A DNA stretch of 64,000 nucleotides from Paludibacter jiangxiensis (GTDB lineage: Bacteria; Bacteroidota; Bacteroidia; Bacteroidales; Paludibacteraceae): contig CAMDGD010000004.1 of the NCBI GenBank assembly GCA_945897785.1, forward strand, positions 1-64,000, given 5' to 3'. Below, in pieces: positions 42,579 to 51,324 of the stretch (the stretch's first letter is position 1; each line of letters starts with the position of its first letter). The translations under genes were made by a program, and so were the position numbers. Below the pieces are notes generated by a model. The model saw nothing but the letters and a program-made list of their open reading frames with translations. It was not told where the DNA came from and did not search any database.

Positions 42579-43535
42579 GTGAAAATAATCGATTTAATCA
42601 ATCAAAGCAAAAAGACCGCATTCTCTTTTGAGTTATTACCTCCATTAAAAGGTAATAGTATAGATAAAGTCTATAACGGTATCGACCCTTTATTGCAGTT
42701 TGAGCCTACTTATATTAACATTACCACTCACCATAGTGAGTTTGTACAACGCACTTTAGATACTGGCGAGGTAGTAAAACAAAACATTCGCAAACGCCCG
42801 GGTACAGTATCTATTGCCTCAGTAATACAACATAAATACAATATTCCTACCGTACCACATGTTATCTGTGCGGGTTTTTCTAAAAGCGACACAGAATATG
42901 CCTTGGTTGATTTACAACTTTTAGGCATTACTGATTTATTGGTATTACAAGGAGATAAAGGTAAGCTTGAACCCAATTACATACCCGAAGGCGAAGGACA
43001 TAATTATGCTATAGAACTACAGAAGCAAATCAATCAGTTTAATGAAGGCGCTTTTATTGACGGAAGTACAATGGCCGATAAGCCGGTTACTCCTTTCTCG
43101 TATGGTGTTGCCGGTTATCCAGAAAAACATGCAGATGCCATAAGCATGGATATGGATATTTATTATTTAAAAGAGAAGGTAAAAGCAGGAGCCGATTATA
43201 TTGTTACCCAAATGTTTTTCGACAATCAAAAATACTTTGATTTTGTTTCCCGTTGCCGTGCCGAAGGCATTACCGTACCAATTATTCCAGGCATTAAACC
43301 TGTTGTTTTAATGAATCAGCTAACAGTATTGCCAAAAATATTTGGTTCATCCATTCCGGAGCCCTTTGCCAACGAACTAGCCAAATGCAAAACAGATGAA
43401 GCAGCAAACGAAGTAGGTACTGCTTGGTGCATTGAGCAATGCAAAGAACTAATAGCACAACAAGTGCCCAGCTTGCATTTTTACACTTTTATGGCAACCG
43501 ACAGCGTGGCAAAAGTGGCAAACGCTGTGTATTAA
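42579..43535 (+). CDS. metF: 5,10-methylenetetrahydrofolate reductase
   Basis: 318 residues, GTG start (VKIIDLINQSKKTAFSFELLPPLKG). The TIM-barrel FAD enzyme pattern includes SFELLPP, ITTHHSEF, HVICAGFS, LLVLQGDKGK and VTQMFFDNQKYFDFV, with the catalytic glutamate in FELLPP. It reduces methylene-THF to methyl-THF for methionine synthesis. DUF4834 follows 15 nt downstream and is probably cotranscribed. Confidence 0.93.
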   Translation: MKIIDLINQSKKTAFSFELLPPLKGNSIDKVYNGIDPLLQFEPTYINITTHHSEFVQRTLDTGEVVKQNIRKRPGTVSIASVIQHKYNIPTVPHVICAGFSKSDTEYALVDLQLLGITDLLVLQGDKGKLEPNYIPEGEGHNYAIELQKQINQFNEGAFIDGSTMADKPVTPFSYGVAGYPEKHADAISMDMDIYYLKEKVKAGADYIVTQMFFDNQKYFDFVSRCRAEGITVPIIPGIKPVVLMNQLTVLPKIFGSSIPEPFANELAKCKTDEAANEVGTAWCIEQCKELIAQQVPSLHFYTFMATDSVAKVANAVY

Positions 43536-43550
43536 TAAAAAACGCTTCCA

Positions 43551-43778
43551 ATGATATATATTTTTATTCTCATTTTTATTCTATTGCTTTTTGGGGTATC
43601 TTTTTTTTTCGGGATATTCAACTTTATTTTGCGCCTACTAGCCGCACTCTTTTTGTTTGGAAGAAAAACAGACAAACAAGCAAGCAAGAAGGCCGAATAT
43701 ACCCAGCCCACACAAAAGAAAAAATCTCTCTTCAATAAACAAGAAGCAGAAGATGCCGACTTTGAAGAAATAAAATGA
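43551..43778 (+). CDS. DUF4834 small membrane protein
   Basis: 75 residues with one long N-terminal hydrophobic helix (about residues 2-35, IFILIFILLLFGVSFFFG) and a lysine-rich soluble tail ending DADFEEIK, the conserved acidic end of the Bacteroidota family DUF4834. Function unknown. It starts 15 nt after metF. Confidence 0.7.
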   Translation: MIYIFILIFILLLFGVSFFFGIFNFILRLLAALFLFGRKTDKQASKKAEYTQPTQKKKSLFNKQEAEDADFEEIK

Positions 43779-44109
43779 CGGTTGTTATAGATTCTGATTG
43801 TTATATTTTTTATGCTTATAGGCTAAAAAAATACTTTTTAACACTAAGCAACTTTTAAAATCACTATGTATGCTTACAAAAAAGCCGAGTAGTATAGTAT
43901 TATTACGATTATTAATCCTTCAGAACACCTAAATAGTAAAACGGCCATAACAAATACCCTTCATATACTTGAAAACCTAATAGAATAAAACTCTATCCAC
44001 AAGCAATTCTATCATCTTCACTTTATTTAATAGCAATAGTTTGGTAACTACGGTCGAAAAATTTACCTTTGTATCGCTTTAAAAAATTAATCATTTAAAA
44101 TATAGTATC
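43779..44109. other. Intergenic region, DUF4834 to fba
   Basis: 331 nt. The last 70 nt are the fba promoter and leader. The rest is A/T-rich; an open stretch around 43930-44000 can be read as HLNSKTAITNTLHILENLIE but I see no family or start for it. Confidence 0.55.
44040..44071 (+). promoter_or_regulatory. Promoter of fba
   Basis: TTTG, 20 nt, TACCTTTG is a full match to the phylum consensus, with a leader of about 32 nt. Confidence 0.82.
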
Positions 44110-45102
44110 ATGGTAAGTTACAAAGAATTAGGCCTTTCGAACACCAAAGCGTTGTTTGCAAAAGCACATGCAGGGAAATATGCAATTCCCGCTTTCAATT
44201 TTAACAATATGGAGCAATTACAAGCTATTATTCAGGCTTGTGTTGAAACAAAATCACCGGTTATTTTGCAAGTATCGGCTGGAGCGCGTAAATACGCAAA
44301 CCAAACTATGCTTCGCTATATGGCTCAAGGAGCTGTTGAGTATGCTAAAGAATTAGGCTGCAACATTCCTATCGTACTTCACCTTGACCACGGAAACTCT
44401 TTCGAATTATGTAAAGAATGTATCGATTCGGGCTTTTCATCTGTAATGATTGACGGATCGCACTTGCCATACGAAGAAAACATTGCCTTAACCAAAAAAG
44501 TGGTTGAGTACGCACACGCAAATGATGTAACCGTTGAAGGCGAATTGGGTGTGTTAGCTGGTATCGAAGACGATGTAGTTGCAGAACACCATACTTATAC
44601 AGAACCAGATCAAGTAGAAGATTTTGTAAAGAAAACCGGCGTAGATTCGTTGGCTATTTCTATCGGAACATCGCATGGTGCAAATAAATTTACTCCTGCA
44701 CAATGTACCAGAAATGCTGATGGCGTGTTAATTCCACCTCCATTGCGTTTTGATATTCTAGAAGAAATTGAAAAAAGAATTCCCGGATTCCCTATCGTAT
44801 TACACGGAGCATCATCTGTTCCTCAAGAATTAATTGCTGTTATTAACAATAACGGTGGAGCAATGAAAGATGCTATCGGAATTCCTGAATCAGAATTACG
44901 CCACGCAGCTACTTCAGCTGTATGCAAAGTAAATATCGACTCTGATGGTCGTATTGCTATGACGGCTGCTGTTCGCGAAGTATTGGCTACACAACCGGCT
45001 GAATTCGATCCAAGAAAATACTTAGGTCCGGCACGCGATCAACTAAAAGACTTATACAAACACAAAGTGCTAAATGTTTTAGGCAGCAACGACAAAGCTT
45101 AA
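44110..45102 (+). CDS. fbaA: Class II fructose-bisphosphate aldolase
   Basis: 330 residues. Zinc and catalytic residues are in VLHLDHGNSFELCKECIDSGFSSVMIDGSHLPYEEN (H of LDHG, D of LDHG), VEGELGVLAGIEDD, AISIGTSHGANKF and VLHGASSVP. It is the typical class II metal aldolase of glycolysis and gluconeogenesis. It stands alone between a consensus promoter and a strong terminator, and codon use looks optimised, as for a highly expressed gene. Confidence 0.95.
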   Translation: MVSYKELGLSNTKALFAKAHAGKYAIPAFNFNNMEQLQAIIQACVETKSPVILQVSAGARKYANQTMLRYMAQGAVEYAKELGCNIPIVLHLDHGNSFELCKECIDSGFSSVMIDGSHLPYEENIALTKKVVEYAHANDVTVEGELGVLAGIEDDVVAEHHTYTEPDQVEDFVKKTGVDSLAISIGTSHGANKFTPAQCTRNADGVLIPPPLRFDILEEIEKRIPGFPIVLHGASSVPQELIAVINNNGGAMKDAIGIPESELRHAATSAVCKVNIDSDGRIAMTAAVREVLATQPAEFDPRKYLGPARDQLKDLYKHKVLNVLGSNDKA

Positions 45103-45121
45103 AAAAATAGTCAACGAAATT

Positions 45122-45157
45122 ATACCCTACACAGAAAACTGTGTGGGGTATTTTTTT
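45122..45157 (+). terminator. Intrinsic terminator of fba
   Basis: A 13-bp stem ATACCCTACACAG/CTGTGTGGGGTAT (one T-G) with loop AAAA and seven T. Confidence 0.9.
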
Positions 45158-45324
45158 GAACTATAATTAATGTTAAATGTAAAGTTTCTTTTTACAGTAC
45201 AAAACCAGGTACTATTACTTCAAATACGCCTAAAACAAGCGGTTATAGTAATTTTGCAAAGATATAACAGCTTGATTATCAAACAACAAAAAACACTAAA
45301 AAGACTTAATATTTTTATGTACAA

Positions 45325-45355
45325 CTTGTTTTTAAATTCGTAATGCTTATTTTTG
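45325..45355 (+). promoter_or_regulatory. Promoter of the small membrane protein gene
   Basis: CTTG, 19 nt, TATTTTTG, followed 28 nt later by the ATG. This supports the following short ORF as a real gene. Confidence 0.6.
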
Positions 45356-45383
45356 ACGCAACTTAAAATTTAACACATAGCCT

Positions 45384-45596
45384 ATGACGCAAATTAACAC
45401 CCTAATTGGCATTCTATTACTTATCATCGGATTCCCCATGTTTTTGATTGGGTTCAAAATCATCAATCCTTTTCGCAAAGAAAAAAACCCTGAGAAAGAA
45501 TTTATTTTTTACAAAACATGTGGCATTGTGCTCAAGTTTTGTGGTCCTCTATTGTTGATAATTGCCGCTTATTTTATATTCTTTCTCACACAGTAA
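45384..45596 (+). CDS. Small two-helix membrane protein, unknown
   Basis: 70 residues. Two hydrophobic helices (about 7-27, IGILLLIIGFPMFLIGFKII, and 47-68, IVLKFCGPLLLIIAAYFIFF) are joined by a charged loop FRKEKNPEKEFIFYKT. No family recognised. A consensus-type promoter upstream and the hydrophobic periodicity support it as a real gene. Monocistronic. Confidence 0.6.
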   Translation: MTQINTLIGILLLIIGFPMFLIGFKIINPFRKEKNPEKEFIFYKTCGIVLKFCGPLLLIIAAYFIFFLTQ

Positions 45597-45608
45597 GAAA
45601 ACACTATT

Positions 45609-45640
45609 TCTAGACAAAAGAACAAAAAGTAAAGATAAAA
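45609..45640 (+). repeat. Short intergenic repeat unit
   Basis: TCTAGACAAAAGA followed by GTAAAGATAAAA resembles the sequence at 42294-42319 (TCTAGACAAAAGA, GTAAAGAATAAAA). It may be a decayed dispersed repeat; the A-rich composition makes this uncertain. Confidence 0.35.
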
Positions 45641-45878
45641 GGCGGGGGTTCCGTTATAATTAGTCCTAATTAGTGAACCTGCATTTCTTGTATTTCCAAC
45701 TTTACTCTGCAAAAATCAGTGCAATCAGTGTTTTTCTTTTAGAGCCAACAATCTTAAACAATAAAAAAAATCTTTCGTTCTTTGTAACTCAATTGATCAA
45801 TTTTGTTTAAAAATATACTATCGATAAAAGATTAACTTGTACTTTTAGCCTAAATAAAAAACGATAATAAACATTAAC

Positions 45879-46469
45879 ATGCAAAAAATTGTTGTTTTTG
45901 GTGGAACAGGCTATATAGGTTCATCGCTTTGTGAGGCTTTGCTTAAATCAGGATACGAAGTGATAAGCATATCACAATCTGGTAAAAACAAGTACTTATC
46001 AGATACCGCCGGCAAACACATTTGCTTTATTCGAGCAAATGTACTTAGTGATACTCACTGGCAAGAAAACTTAAACGGGTGCATTGCCGTTGTAAACAGC
46101 ATTGGCATTTTATTTCAAAATAAAAAAACAGGCAAAACCTACAAAAGACTAATTACTGATGTAAGCGAAAAAATAGCGCAAGTAGCTGTGGATAAATCCG
46201 TACCTAAATTTATTCATATTTCGGCTATTAAACCACCATTTTTAATGCTACAAAGCTACCATCATCACAAACAGCTAGCCGAAGAATATTTATCTAAACA
46301 ATCCTTTTCACTTCAAATTATTCGTCCACATATCGTTGTTTCTCCTCAAAAACCCCTGTTACTCTTGTTGTATAAAATGCAAGAGCTTTTGCATTTCTCG
46401 TTTAAATACTTTGAATCGATAGATAGCATTAACCAACAAGTACTTCGGTTCTTAAAAAAAACGCCCTAA
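45879..46469 (+). CDS. NAD(P)-binding atypical SDR protein
   Basis: 196 residues. The N-terminal Rossmann loop VVFGGTGYIGSSLCEALL (GxxGxxG) and later KFIHISAIKPPF and the HHKQLAEEYL segment (in place of YxxxK) place it among NAD(P)H-binding/YbjT-like atypical SDRs. The substrate is unknown and the classical catalytic tyrosine is not evident. A TACTTTTA -7-like element lies 31 nt upstream. It is separate from the large secreted protein that follows. Confidence 0.75.
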   Translation: MQKIVVFGGTGYIGSSLCEALLKSGYEVISISQSGKNKYLSDTAGKHICFIRANVLSDTHWQENLNGCIAVVNSIGILFQNKKTGKTYKRLITDVSEKIAQVAVDKSVPKFIHISAIKPPFLMLQSYHHHKQLAEEYLSKQSFSLQIIRPHIVVSPQKPLLLLLYKMQELLHFSFKYFESIDSINQQVLRFLKKTP

Positions 46470-46517
46470 TTTAATAGGAAGATTTTTTCGAAAAATTATT
46501 TTCTAAGCATATTTCAA

Positions 46518-46525
46518 TATCTTTG
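46518..46525 (+). promoter_or_regulatory. -7 element upstream of the HExxH/propeller gene
   Basis: TATCTTTG, 20 nt before the GTG start. No clear -33 element. Confidence 0.5.
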
Positions 46526-46545
46526 GCTTTTAAAATTCGTTTATT

Positions 46546-49392
46546 GTGAAAAATCATCGTATAAAATTGCTTTTTGCACTCCTTTTTTGGGGAGTGTTTC
46601 TGCCTGCTTTCGCTCAGTATTTTGGGGGATTTTCTAATAAAGCCCCCTGGTTTCAACTTGAAACGACTTATGCACGAATTATTTTTCCGGCAGGACTATC
46701 AATGCAAGCCAACAACGTGGCCAACAATATCGACTGGCTTATTCAAACACAAGATTCCTCACGCAACTTTCGCTTGCGAAAAATTGACATTGTACTTAAC
46801 AACCAAGCCGTAGAATCAAACGGCTATGTTAGTTCGGTTCCCTACCATTCGATGTTTTTTCTTACCCCGCCTCAAAACGGAAATGTATTTGGCACAACCC
46901 CATGGCTAGAAGAACTAACCATACACGAGTACCGGCATGTTTGGCAATACAACCAAATGCGAAGCCGGTTAGCCAATGCCTTGTATTGGGTAGCCGGAGA
47001 TAAAGGCTGGGGCGGATACATCCATATTATCTTCCCCAATTGGTATTTTGAAGGTGATGCTATTCACTCAGAAACAAAATTTACGCATTCAGGTAGAGGG
47101 CGATTGCCTTACTTTTCGTTAACACAAAGAGCCATGGCGTTGGATAGCATTAACTACAAATACATTAAACTCCGTAACGGTTCATACAAAGACCCTCTAC
47201 CTAATCACTACGAATATGGCTATCACCTAGTGAGTTATGGAAATAAGCAATTTGGTGAAAGCGGATGGAATAGAATTATAAAAAACACCTCAAGCCTGAA
47301 AAGCTTTTTTTATCCCTTCTCATCGGCCATAAAAAAAGAAAGCGGTATGCGCGCAAAAAAATTTTACCAAGCCATGCTCAAAGATTTTTCGGAATACACC
47401 AACAAACAACAAGCAAACAGAACCATAAGCACATACACCCCGCTTACAATAAAAACAAAAACCGTTAGTAATTATTACCAGGCTGTTTTTGAAACCGACT
47501 CTACGCTATTGGTACTCAAAAATAGCTACAAAGAAATCCTTTCCTTATATCGGCTACACCTACAAACAAGAAAAGAACAAAAACTATACGAAATAGGCTA
47601 CCTAGATAACCCGTGGTTTAGTTACGCAAATAATACCGTAGTGTGGTCGGAATTTCGACATGATAAAAGGTATTGGAATACCGGCTACTCCATTATTCGC
47701 AAGCTTAATTTGAAGACGCTAAAGTGCATTGATCTAACTAAAGAATCGCGGTATTTTTCGCCGGCACTATCACCCAACGGACAAAACATCGCTGTAATAG
47801 AACATACCGATCAGCAAGAAACGTCCCTTAAAATTATTGATGCCATTACCGGCTTAGAGAAAGAAAAAATTGATGCTGCAGCGATTCAATCAACTCTGGA
47901 CAATAAACCTAAATCATCCGAATATTACAAAACAACCATAAGTTCACCTTGCTATTGGAACGATGGGTCGGCCATCCTTTTTATCCGTAAAATAAACGAA
48001 AAAAATTCGCTTTGCAGCTATCACTTTGCTAGTGGAACACTTACAGAATATCCTCAAAATACTAATTTCCAAATTCCTAAGGGCATAGCAGTAACAAACC
48101 CTATAAAACAAGGAAATCTTATATATTTTTCTGCTTCGCACCAAGGTATAGATGATATTTTTTACATTGATACTACTACCGACTCATGCTACCGTGCAAC
48201 GAGCAGTAAACTAGGAGCTTATTATCCCGCCATCTCTCCCAATGGAAAATCCTTGGTGTTTAGCAACTATTCTTTATACGGATTTAAGTTAGCACAAATG
48301 GACTTACCAACTAATCCTGAAAAGCTTTCGGCTCATACATTCGAAAAAGCATATTATAGTTCCGAAATTTATGCTGACACACAAGCCGTACTCTCCGAAA
48401 AAACTCATACAAACACCTATGCCTTAAGCAAATATCCTCGCTTACCAAAAGCAATTAACTTTCATTCATGGGGGATCGATGCAAACGAATACGAAACAGG
48501 CTTAGCTCTTCAATCAGACAATATATTGTTTAATACCAGCTTGTACGGAGGAGTGTTTTACAATTACAACAACCAACTTATCAACAGCAAAATGAGTGCG
48601 TATTACGGTCGGTATACGGCCATTTTATATGGTGGATATGCCCATGCATCAGACCACCGCGTTGACTTACAATTACTAGAAACAGGGGGCATTGTTCCTC
48701 TCGATTTCTCAACAGCAAAATTCAGTAAATCAGTATCTTTTCAGATGGGATATATGCACCAACAAGTGCTTATTGACGGCACAGACAACTATGATTTCTC
48801 CGGCGTACACCTAACTATAAGCGCACAAAACTATAAGCTCCAGGCCAAACAACAAGTTGGTCCAACCAAAGGAATATCAGCCCAATTGGATTGGAAAAAA
48901 GGCATGTTGAATAAGGAATATGACATTCCCGACTTAACGATAAAATCGAACCTATACTTGCCCGGAGTAGCAAAAACGCATGCCATAAAAGTACAATTAA
49001 GCCAAAAATTACAAGCACTTGACGGCTACTTTATGGACGAAATGTCGTACTCAAGAGGATACTTACGACCAGATTCTAGCTTTGTATCATACGGAAAAAT
49101 TGGCCTCAACTACCAACTCCCACTAGCCTACCCTGAGTTTGGCATTTATAGCATTTTTTATATGAAACGGCTTCGGCTTAACCTATTTGCCGATTTTAGT
49201 AAGGCTACCATAGCCCACTACAACCAAACAACCTCCAATCAACTGTATCGCTCTGCAGGTGCCGAACTTTTTTTTGATATTCGATGGTTTAACCGTTTTG
49301 AAGCGCCCCTGTTTATTCGCTATTCTTACTGTTTTTCTACCACAAACAAAACACTTGCTTGGGAATTTGGCACGCCGATAATTGTTTTTTAA
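46546..49392 (+). CDS. Secreted HExxH metallopeptidase-like / beta-propeller protein
   Basis: 948 residues, GTG start. A signal peptide (LLFALLFWGVFLPAFAQ) is followed by a domain of about 250 residues with LEELTIHEYRHVWQYNQM (HExxH) and WYFEGDAIHSETKF, which supplies the third ligand as in MA-clan gluzincins. From about residue 300 to 620 there are TolB-like PD40 propeller repeats (FSPALSPNGQNIAVIE, YYPAISPNGKSLVFSNY). The last 300 residues are strand-rich with aromatic ends and probably form an outer-membrane barrel. I know of similar Bacteroidota proteins without a described function; the protease activity and the barrel are inferences. Confidence 0.72.
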   Translation: MKNHRIKLLFALLFWGVFLPAFAQYFGGFSNKAPWFQLETTYARIIFPAGLSMQANNVANNIDWLIQTQDSSRNFRLRKIDIVLNNQAVESNGYVSSVPYHSMFFLTPPQNGNVFGTTPWLEELTIHEYRHVWQYNQMRSRLANALYWVAGDKGWGGYIHIIFPNWYFEGDAIHSETKFTHSGRGRLPYFSLTQRAMALDSINYKYIKLRNGSYKDPLPNHYEYGYHLVSYGNKQFGESGWNRIIKNTSSLKSFFYPFSSAIKKESGMRAKKFYQAMLKDFSEYTNKQQANRTISTYTPLTIKTKTVSNYYQAVFETDSTLLVLKNSYKEILSLYRLHLQTRKEQKLYEIGYLDNPWFSYANNTVVWSEFRHDKRYWNTGYSIIRKLNLKTLKCIDLTKESRYFSPALSPNGQNIAVIEHTDQQETSLKIIDAITGLEKEKIDAAAIQSTLDNKPKSSEYYKTTISSPCYWNDGSAILFIRKINEKNSLCSYHFASGTLTEYPQNTNFQIPKGIAVTNPIKQGNLIYFSASHQGIDDIFYIDTTTDSCYRATSSKLGAYYPAISPNGKSLVFSNYSLYGFKLAQMDLPTNPEKLSAHTFEKAYYSSEIYADTQAVLSEKTHTNTYALSKYPRLPKAINFHSWGIDANEYETGLALQSDNILFNTSLYGGVFYNYNNQLINSKMSAYYGRYTAILYGGYAHASDHRVDLQLLETGGIVPLDFSTAKFSKSVSFQMGYMHQQVLIDGTDNYDFSGVHLTISAQNYKLQAKQQVGPTKGISAQLDWKKGMLNKEYDIPDLTIKSNLYLPGVAKTHAIKVQLSQKLQALDGYFMDEMSYSRGYLRPDSSFVSYGKIGLNYQLPLAYPEFGIYSIFYMKRLRLNLFADFSKATIAHYNQTTSNQLYRSAGAELFFDIRWFNRFEAPLFIRYSYCFSTTNKTLAWEFGTPIIVF

Positions 49393-49431
49393 GAAAAATG
49401 ACCTAAAAAGGGCTTATAAAAAGTGTAAAAA

Positions 49432-49462
49432 TTTGCACATCAAAATTTTATGTATAACTTTG
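49432..49462 (+). promoter_or_regulatory. Promoter of rimP-nusA-infB
   Basis: TTTG, 19 nt, TAACTTTG fully matches the consensus. It lies inside the 5' extension of the ORF-track rimP, which is therefore not translated. Confidence 0.82.
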
Positions 49463-49484
49463 CGTGCGAATTGAAAGATAGAAA

Positions 49485-49505
49485 GGGGGGACAGCTAGTC
49501 CCCCT
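49485..49505 (+). promoter_or_regulatory. GC-rich hairpin in the rimP leader
   Basis: Arms GGGGGAC and GTCCCCC (7 bp, plus a G-T) enclose loop AGCTA about 20 nt before the rimP ATG. It is not followed by a T run of terminator quality and would lie in the 5' UTR of the operon. Confidence 0.6.
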
Positions 49506-49527
49506 CTTTGTTCACTATAAGTCAACT

Positions 49528-49995
49528 ATGCTAGACAAAACCATTGTATATCAAATTGTTGAGGAGAAAATCCAAAATACAGATTATTTTATCGTCGATG
49601 TAAAAGTTACTCCCGACAACCAAATAACAGTAGAAATTGATTGCCAAAATGGCGTTGATATAGACTTTTGTACTGAACTATTGCGTTATATAGAATCGAT
49701 TTTTGACAGAGAAGTTGAAGACTACGCTCTAGAAGTTGGTTCGGCTGGACTAACCCAACCATTTAAAGTAATAAAACAATACAAAAAAAACATAGGAAAC
49801 GAAGTAGAGGTACTGTCAAAAAGCGGACAAAAACTTAGTGGGGTTTTATTGTCCGCAGAAGAAAATGGCTTCGAAATTGAAATTGAAAAACTAGTAAAAA
49901 CCGAAGGAGCAAAACGAAAAATCAGCATAAAAGAAAAAATACCATTCCTTTACGAAGAAGTAAAATATACTAAATACATTATCAGATTTAAATAA
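49528..49995 (+). CDS. rimP: Ribosome maturation factor RimP
   Basis: 155 residues from the ATG at 49528 (MLDKTIVYQIVEEKIQNTDYFIVDVKV); the track start lies upstream within the promoter. The family's N-terminal alpha/beta domain ends with YALEVGSAGLTQPF (consensus EVSSPGLxRPL), and a C-terminal SH3-like domain follows. It helps assemble the 30S subunit. nusA follows after 2 nt, the classical rimP-nusA-infB order. Confidence 0.92.
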   Translation: MLDKTIVYQIVEEKIQNTDYFIVDVKVTPDNQITVEIDCQNGVDIDFCTELLRYIESIFDREVEDYALEVGSAGLTQPFKVIKQYKKNIGNEVEVLSKSGQKLSGVLLSAEENGFEIEIEKLVKTEGAKRKISIKEKIPFLYEEVKYTKYIIRFK

Positions 49996-49997
49996 CC

Positions 49998-51269
49998 ATG
50001 AGCAAAGTAGAAAGCATCAATTTGATTGATACATTTTCGGAGTTTAAGGACCTGAAAAATATCGACAGAACAACTATGGTAAGTGTGTTGGAAGAGTCTT
50101 TCCGAAGCGTAATTATTAAAATGTTCGGTAGCGATGAGAATTATGATGTCATTATCAATCCTGACAAAGGCGATTTTGAAATTTGGCGAAACCGCGAAGT
50201 TGTTGCCGATAAAGACTTAGAAGACAAGAACACGCAAATTTCGTTAAGCGAAGCAAAAAAAATCGATTCCGATTACGAAATTGGAGAAGAAGTTACCGAT
50301 GCTGTTGAATTTCTAAAATTTGGTCGTCGTGCCATTTTAACTCTACGCCAAACGCTCGCTTCAAAAATTCTTGAACTACAAAAAGACAGTCTATACACAA
50401 AATACAGTGAAATGATTGGCGAAATTGTTAGCGGAGAGGTATACCAGGTTTGGAAAAAAGAAATATTATTGCTGGATGACGAAGGCAACGAAATGCTATT
50501 GCCAAAAACAGAACAAATACCCTCTGATTTTTACCGTAAAGGAGAAACTGTTCGTGCCGTAATTGCCAAAGTGGACAACAACAATAATAACCCCAAAATT
50601 ATACTTTCTCGTACCTCTCCGGTGTTTTTAGAACGATTATTTGAACTTGAAGTGCCTGAAATCAACGAGGGGCTAATTACCATTAAAAAAATTGCACGCA
50701 TTCCAGGCGAAAGAGCCAAAGTAGCTGTTGAGTCATACGACGACAGAATTGACCCTGTTGGTGCTTGCGTTGGAATAAAAGGATCGCGTATTCATGGCAT
50801 TGTACGGGAATTACGCAACGAGAATATTGACGTAGTAAACTACACTCCAAACATCACCTTATTTATTGCCCGCTCATTGAGCCCTGCAAAAATTTCATCT
50901 ATTCGTATCAACGATGAACTGAAAAAAGCTGAAGTATATTTGAAACCCGAAGAGGTATCTCAAGCCATTGGTAAAGGAGGCTCAAACATTAAATTGGCTA
51001 GCTTACTTACAGAATATGTGTTGGATGTTTACCGCGAATTAGACGAAGAAAACGAAGAAGATATTTACTTGGATGAATTCGGCGACGAAATTGATGCTTG
51101 GGTTATCGAAGCCTTAAAAGCCATAGGATGCGACACCGCAAAAAGCGTGTTAGCATTATCAAAAGAAGAATTGATGAAAAGAGCCGATTTAGAAGAAGAA
51201 ACCGTAGCAACTATTCTGCATGTTTTAGCGGCAGAATTTGAAGATGAAACAGAAGTTGAAAAAGCATAA
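49998..51269 (+). CDS. nusA: Transcription termination/antitermination factor NusA
   Basis: 423 residues. The N-terminal RNAP-binding domain (MSKVESINLIDTFSEFKDLKNIDRTTM), an S1 domain (residues about 140-200) and two KH domains (KVAVESYDDRIDPVGACVGIKGSRI and EAIGKGGSNIKL-type SQAIGKGGSNIKLASLL) are present. A C-terminal helix-hairpin acidic module of about 70 residues replaces the E. coli acidic repeats. It modulates pausing and termination. Confidence 0.95.
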   Translation: MSKVESINLIDTFSEFKDLKNIDRTTMVSVLEESFRSVIIKMFGSDENYDVIINPDKGDFEIWRNREVVADKDLEDKNTQISLSEAKKIDSDYEIGEEVTDAVEFLKFGRRAILTLRQTLASKILELQKDSLYTKYSEMIGEIVSGEVYQVWKKEILLLDDEGNEMLLPKTEQIPSDFYRKGETVRAVIAKVDNNNNNPKIILSRTSPVFLERLFELEVPEINEGLITIKKIARIPGERAKVAVESYDDRIDPVGACVGIKGSRIHGIVRELRNENIDVVNYTPNITLFIARSLSPAKISSIRINDELKKAEVYLKPEEVSQAIGKGGSNIKLASLLTEYVLDVYRELDEENEEDIYLDEFGDEIDAWVIEALKAIGCDTAKSVLALSKEELMKRADLEEETVATILHVLAAEFEDETEVEKA

Positions 51270-51324
51270 AACATCTTGTTTTAGATAACAATCCCCTTTT
51301 CTTTTTAATAGTTAAATTATTTGT

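Noticed and set aside
43439-43738. 99-residue ORF spanning the metF end and DUF4834
   Set aside because: Out-of-frame shadow of two better supported genes.
45720-45740. Tandem AATCAGTGCAATCAGTG
   Set aside because: Only two 8-nt copies; no CRISPR-like spacing or further units.
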